Below are positions 18,651 to 22,611 of a DNA stretch of 22,611 bases, piece by piece. Made by a program: the position numbers and the translations under genes. The DNA is from Branchiostoma floridae (lineage: Eukaryota > Chordata > Leptocardii > Amphioxiformes > Branchiostomatidae), in assembly GCF_000003815.2 (NCBI RefSeq), contig NC_049996.1, positions 3,838,931-3,861,541 on the forward strand, written 5' to 3'. The notes under the pieces are model-generated. The model had not been told where the DNA came from. It made no database searches and saw nothing but the letters and a program-made list of their open reading frames with translations. Positions within the stretch are counted from its first letter, which is position 1, and each line of letters begins with the position of its first letter.

Positions 18651-18710
<60 letters not shown>
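18555..18710 (+). repeat. Long (CA)n microsatellite with (CG)n core
   Basis: About 156 bases of alternating purine-pyrimidine sequence. An uninterrupted CA run of about 55 bases covers 18656-18710, and a (CG)4 block lies at 18616-18624. It is the kind of sequence that adopts Z-DNA under supercoiling. The Cys/Val frames on the minus strand (18510-18798) are artefacts. Confidence 0.98.
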
Positions 18711-18715
<5 letters not shown>

Positions 18716-20844
18716 ATACATTCATTTTCACTACAGGTGATTTCATGTATCGCCACAATGGCATACCCACCCTGAATCATGTCCCGTACCAAAGACATGT
18801 GATATATCTATTCTAAATGCCTCCGATATATTCTGTTGCACTTTAAAGATTTTCCATGTTGCCTGGCATATTTATAGCTGCCTAGCATATACTAGCATAT
18901 CGGAAATCAATCATGCCGATGTTCCAACATTGCTCTACTAAATGAAAAGTGGTTCTATCTGTATCGCCCATCACATTAAAGCTGATGTTGGCCTTTACTA
19001 ATGGAGAAGAAAGGCTAGAAATGTGGCATTCACTGACAACGCATAAAAATGATGTGCAGGGGCAATATTTGCCCTAAATCTACTCGTTCACAGGCATTCT
19101 TCTTCTTGCTATTTTCGGCAACGGTCGATGTGAGAGAAATTGCTTGATGTCAGAGCATAGCTTTCGATCTGTGAAGATAATTTGCTTTGGCGTCGGAAAA
19201 ATGACGCCTTACAGCGAGGTTGATGTAATGTAAAGATACGGAACAATTGGGCTTCCTGTAATATATACAAAAGGCCCATAGCTTACCTTAACCGTGACAT
19301 TAAAAACCTCGCACTGTGTCTCACACTACAAGTTTTCAATACGTCCGTAACGGAGGTTATGTTTTGGTGTTGGTGTATTTCTGGGTTACTGTGTATGGTG
19401 CCAGTAAAATGTTCAAAGTCTTTTATAGATCTTTATGATATTTTGTATGTAGTAAGGGATATAAAAAAAAACAGGGTTAAGTTTAATAGTTGGACTTTTA
19501 ATGGTTTCTTAACTTAAGGTATTGTAACAGAAATTCCAGGTTTTGAAATCTTGTTTTCTGTACTTGCTATGGTTTTGATTTTAGGTAATAGACTTTAAAC
19601 TGAAAGTAAGTGGTGTAAAATCGGCTCTTTTTGTACGTTTAAAAGAGAATAATGAAAAGAAGGTTTCGTATTTGATCTAGGAAATGCTTCAATCTTTGAA
19701 AAAAAGGTTACAAACATTAATCCAAAGAAAATAACTGGATTTTTTAGCCGTGATTATTTGCCAGGTGCTGACAGCCAGACGATATTGCTTTGTTGATAGC
19801 ACAAGAAATAGACTCAGAACTACCTGATTGTATCGACGTGATGATAAGAATGCATGTTTCAAATAAATAAATGTTTTCTTAACCTATTTGTAGCTTATAG
19901 CAGACCGTACGAAAGACAAAGAACTTTCGAATGTGTCAATATGAAACTTAATACGATACGTCAAAGTGTTTGCTGCTAGGATCTAACGCGCGGTCGATAA
20001 CTTCATTTGTAGAAGCCCTCTAGGAGACAAGATTTAGACACATGGAAGGGCAATCCATCAAATTTGACATAAGGCTAATACAAGAGATCTTAGCGTGGAT
20101 TAAGTTCTTAAGACATTAGAAATGTAATAGAAAAGACGCCCCTTGCTAGACAAGGTAACTATTTGGGGCTATGTCAACTTTGAAATATAATTCTTATGTG
20201 ATTTCAAATGGCTGTACTAAATTTTGAATTTTTATTCAAATAGTTCTATTTGAACATTAAACTTAGCCTATTTTTTCAATTCAATTCACACATTCTCTAG
20301 GTTTTGGATTGTTATATTCAGGCTATATCTATTAGCAATAATTCTGCCTTTGCTATGAATGCTTAAATATGAGTCTAGGATTAATTTATTCCACATGTTA
20401 CTAAGTGTTATAAATGCATACTTATCATGTACTTAGTGAGTATGCTTTTGCAAATTACATTAGGTATTCATTGTTTTGTTATCTCCGCACATGCGAAACA
20501 TACTATTTTTGCTCCCTCTTCTTCACCAAAACAAATAAGGTCAACGACGTACTATTGACATTGTTTATTGTTTATTAAAGACACCATTCAGTGATGTAGC
20601 AAGTGGTAGGACTTTGTTAGTGGAGCTGGTCAAAGAAATTACTGTTTTAGAATTAGGTACACATTTTTCATTCGTTTGCAAATGTTGCTTTTCCTGTTTA
20701 CCTAATTGTTTTCTGATTAAATATTTATCTTATGATTATACCCAATTAACAAACATAACAAACATCTGTGCAACGGTATTTCATTATACTTTAAGCAACC
20801 CTCCTATAATTGACATTTTCACTTGGCAATGAATTAGCTACCTG
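18711..20844. other. Long featureless non-coding stretch
   Basis: About 2.1 kb without an array, SINE, MITE or convincing open frame. GGCGTC/GACGCC forms a six-pair hairpin at 19189-19208. TCCGTAACGGAGGTTATGTT (about 19343) looks like a motif seen in invertebrate repeats, from memory only. It is the longest repeat-poor interval in the window. The 72-codon plus frame 20614-20832 is not recognised. Confidence 0.4.
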
Positions 20845-20980
20845 GGCGTTCCCGTAAACCATTTGTCTTTCGGACCGCATGCTGCGCCCTTTGCCTTCGG
20901 CGCTGATCAAGATTTGACCCGATAAATCTTCGGGGTCGATCCGGGGTTGAACCTGATTAACTGCGGGCCCCCACCCGATG
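20845..20980. repeat. GC-rich block with hairpins
   Basis: A sharp rise in GC inside AT-rich DNA. GCGCC (20884-20888) pairs with GGCGC (20899-20903). GACCC (20916-20920) pairs with GGGTC (20933-20937), extendable by CGA/TCG with a bulge. The ACCCGATAAATCTTCGGGG segment is echoed by ACCTGATTAACTGCGGGCC just downstream, suggesting a hairpin unit repeated about 32-35 bases on. Several YTTCGG loops occur. It may be part of a transposon or a structured RNA; no identity is assigned. Confidence 0.5.
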
Positions 20981-21166
20981 TTTTTATCTATCTCTGTCCG
21001 CCTACATCTAAAGGGAAGTCAAGCGGAAACCATGTACACGTATCGAGCAGGCTGTTTCACTGTGAGGCAACTATGTGAAAGGAAAGTTTAATGAGATTTT
21101 GCGTGGCTAAGATTGGTTTGTGTTGCACAGGGAATTGTAATGAGACCCGTTGTTAGTTCTGCAACA

Positions 21167-21420
21167 AGGTGGTATCTCATTTGACTTGGGGAAGCGGTGC
21201 GGCACTGCAGGGTTCGGTCACTGCGACACTGTTGTGTTACTGGCATTTTATATGATGTAAATATTGCGCAATACGTAAAAGTATGACTTGGAAGACAACA
21301 AAATACACGAAACGCAAGGAAATTCGTTTTTTTTATCTCTAAAATTCGTTGGGTTCGTTGAGTAAATTTTCGTACCCCGCAGTGCCGCACCAGTGTCCAA
21401 AGTGCAGGGAGATACCACCC
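21167..21420 (-). mobile_element. MITE, copy 2 of 2 (inverted)
   Basis: Terminal inverted repeats begin AGGTGGTATCTCATTTGACT and end GTGCAGGGAGATACCACCC. In reverse complement the interior (TTTACTCAACGAACCC, TTTTAGAGATAAAAAA, TTCGTGTATTTTGTTGTC, CAAGTCATACTTTTACGTAT) lines up with the copy at 7940-8192. The two copies therefore lie about 13 kb apart in opposite orientation. The 100-codon minus frame 21088-21390 is a by-product and is not kept open in copy 1. Confidence 0.88.
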
Positions 21421-22065
21421 ACACTTGCTAGGTTTTAGGCTCTGGTATTGGTCCCATATAGTCGCTATATTGTTTGGAATAAATCAAAGTATGACTGAAA
21501 ACATAACAAATATATAAAAATACAAACACAAAAAGCTTCAGAAGGCGTTTTCCATCTATGCGATTTCTTTATCAATCTGTTAACTTTAAAGCATGTATGT
21601 GTCAGCCGTATTTATTTTCAATCTTTCAGTTTTGTTCCCTCAGTTGGAGTGACCTTTCAAATTACACACTACTGTTTTACAACTGCTTTGTGTTTAAAGT
21701 TACCATCGAATGTCATAGAACATATAGAGAGGGTCTGTTTGACAACTTTGTTGTGTGGTACTTTCTATCAGCATATCCCTACGGTACTTTTCAAGCACAT
21801 ACCTACTGATACTTGTCCTTGTTTGACACTGACCAGGGAGAAAGTAATGACAATAATCTTCAGGGGTTATCAATCATATACTCTCTGGGGAAGGATAAAA
21901 ACGTCCAGGACGGGCAATTATGTGTTAGAAGGTCACTTTCAATGGGAGTTTGTTAAATGTCGAACTCTACAGCCGTATGTGTTTTGTCAGACAAGTTGAG
22001 CAAGTTATTTACATACTGGTTTTGTATATTGTTATAAAACAACAACATTTTTCATGTTTTTGCTT
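21421..22065. other. Non-coding stretch
   Basis: Two overlapping plus frames (21558-21809, 83 codons; 21649-21999, 116 codons) lack recognisable domains, and their overlap in different frames argues for chance. No repeat is recognised. Confidence 0.4.
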
Positions 22066-22158
22066 GTTTGTCATTGCACATTAGAATTAGTATTCCTTCT
22101 TAATGCAATATAGTTTGTCATTGCACATTCGAATTAGTATTCCTTCTCAATGCAGTAG
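22066..22158. repeat. Tandem duplication of 47 bp, 2 units
   Basis: GTTTGTCATTGCACATTAGA then ATTAGTATTCCTTCTTAATG (22066-22112) is repeated with few changes at 22113-22158. High identity implies a comparatively recent duplication. Confidence 0.93.
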
Positions 22159-22391
22159 TGAAACTATTTAAAAAAATACTAAAGGTAAAATATTACAACT
22201 TTTAATGTTCATGATGGTCCCAGGAAGAGAAAAAAACAAACAGAAAAAAGTTATGCTACCAATAAATCTTTACAGTTTACAAAACAAAAACACAAGATAT
22301 TGACCTTACACAAGGTATATAACTTATACCCCTTTCCACTGGGACGGCACCCTATCTGCGACCTAAGATTTGACTTATCGCTCAACGTCTT

Positions 22392-22611
22392 TTATATAAA
22401 AGAATCGAATGTTTTCGCACTCTGTGTGTTTTGTTGTCCACTAAGCCAAACTTTTACATTTTGTCTGATATAACCAGTGTGAAAGTACAGGTTAAACCAT
22501 CCATATAGTAAGGTTCTTATAGCACAACCAGAAAATAACTTACTTCCGACGTTTCGGTGTCTGTCACACACCATCGTCCGGGTGGAATGACGGCGAATCT
22601 ACTTCTAGCAG
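22392..22611 (-). mobile_element. Probable edge of a repeat element
   Basis: On the minus strand CGGACGAT, GGTGT, a seven-base loop, ACACC and GAAAC (22580-22551) form a five-pair hairpin of the same layout as 12571-12600. It is followed by GTCGGAAGTAAGTTATTTTC. I recall similar hairpin-plus-GAAACGT segments in dispersed animal repeats, but I cannot name the family. The 60-codon minus frame is not convincing. The element probably runs past the window end. Confidence 0.35.

Noticed and set aside
18510-18798. Cys/Val-repeat proteins on the minus strand
   Set aside because: These are translations of the (CA)n tract.
21558-21999. Two overlapping plus-strand frames as a possible gene
   Set aside because: Different frames overlap, composition is biased, and no domain or splice structure is seen.

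Overview
This window reads as non-coding DNA from an animal nuclear genome: an intergenic region or a long intron. I find no convincing protein-coding gene, tRNA gene or rRNA gene. Most open frames are under about 150 codons. The longest (173 codons, 11413-11934) lies in a SINE-like block and a tandem repeat, and many others fall in SINEs, miniature transposons or (CA)n tracts. The mix of tRNA-derived SINEs, foldback miniature transposons, (CA)n/(TG)n and (GAT)n microsatellites, poly-C tracts and short tandem arrays suggests an invertebrate deuterostome. From memory of similar repeats my best guess is amphioxus (Branchiostoma). That is inference; no gene here confirms it.

Layout. 1-2500: AT-rich and featureless except a poly-C tract and a perfect 11-bp stem hairpin (2004-2050). 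2526-2985: a three-unit tandem repeat. 3095-3168: a cluster of perfect hairpins. 4114-4613 and 5240-5375: minus-strand SINEs, one compound and one internally deleted. 6569-6678: a TG microsatellite. 6984-7213: a foldback MITE. 7215-7430: a second type of SINE. 7940-8192: a MITE with a second copy in opposite orientation at 21167-21420. 8661-10057: two further tandem duplications and a poly-C/(CA)n junction. 11340-12130: a SINE-like block, then a three-unit repeat of about 180 bp. 12375-12845: two triplet microsatellites in opposite orientation around a hairpin motif. 13013-13297: a complete SINE with an 11-bp target-site duplication. 14042-14318: another SINE. 15432-15900: twin hairpins and a two-unit 171-bp repeat. 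16435-18005: a five-unit array of about 300 bp, one unit carrying a tiny 5'-truncated retroposon-like insert. 18555-18710: a long CA/CG microsatellite. 20845-20980: a GC-rich block with nested hairpins. 22066-22158: a 47-bp duplication. 22392-22611: edge of another repeat, with the same kind of hairpin motif as at 12571.

The content is a history of repeat insertion and local duplication, not a set of genes working together. The most useful signals are the SINEs with datable structure, the paired MITE copies, several unrelated tandem arrays with near-nucleosomal unit lengths, a perfect RFX-type X-box palindrome (16001-16014), a perfect DR1 nuclear-receptor motif (10778-10790), and hairpin modules that could be structured RNA. 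I see no new multi-gene system.
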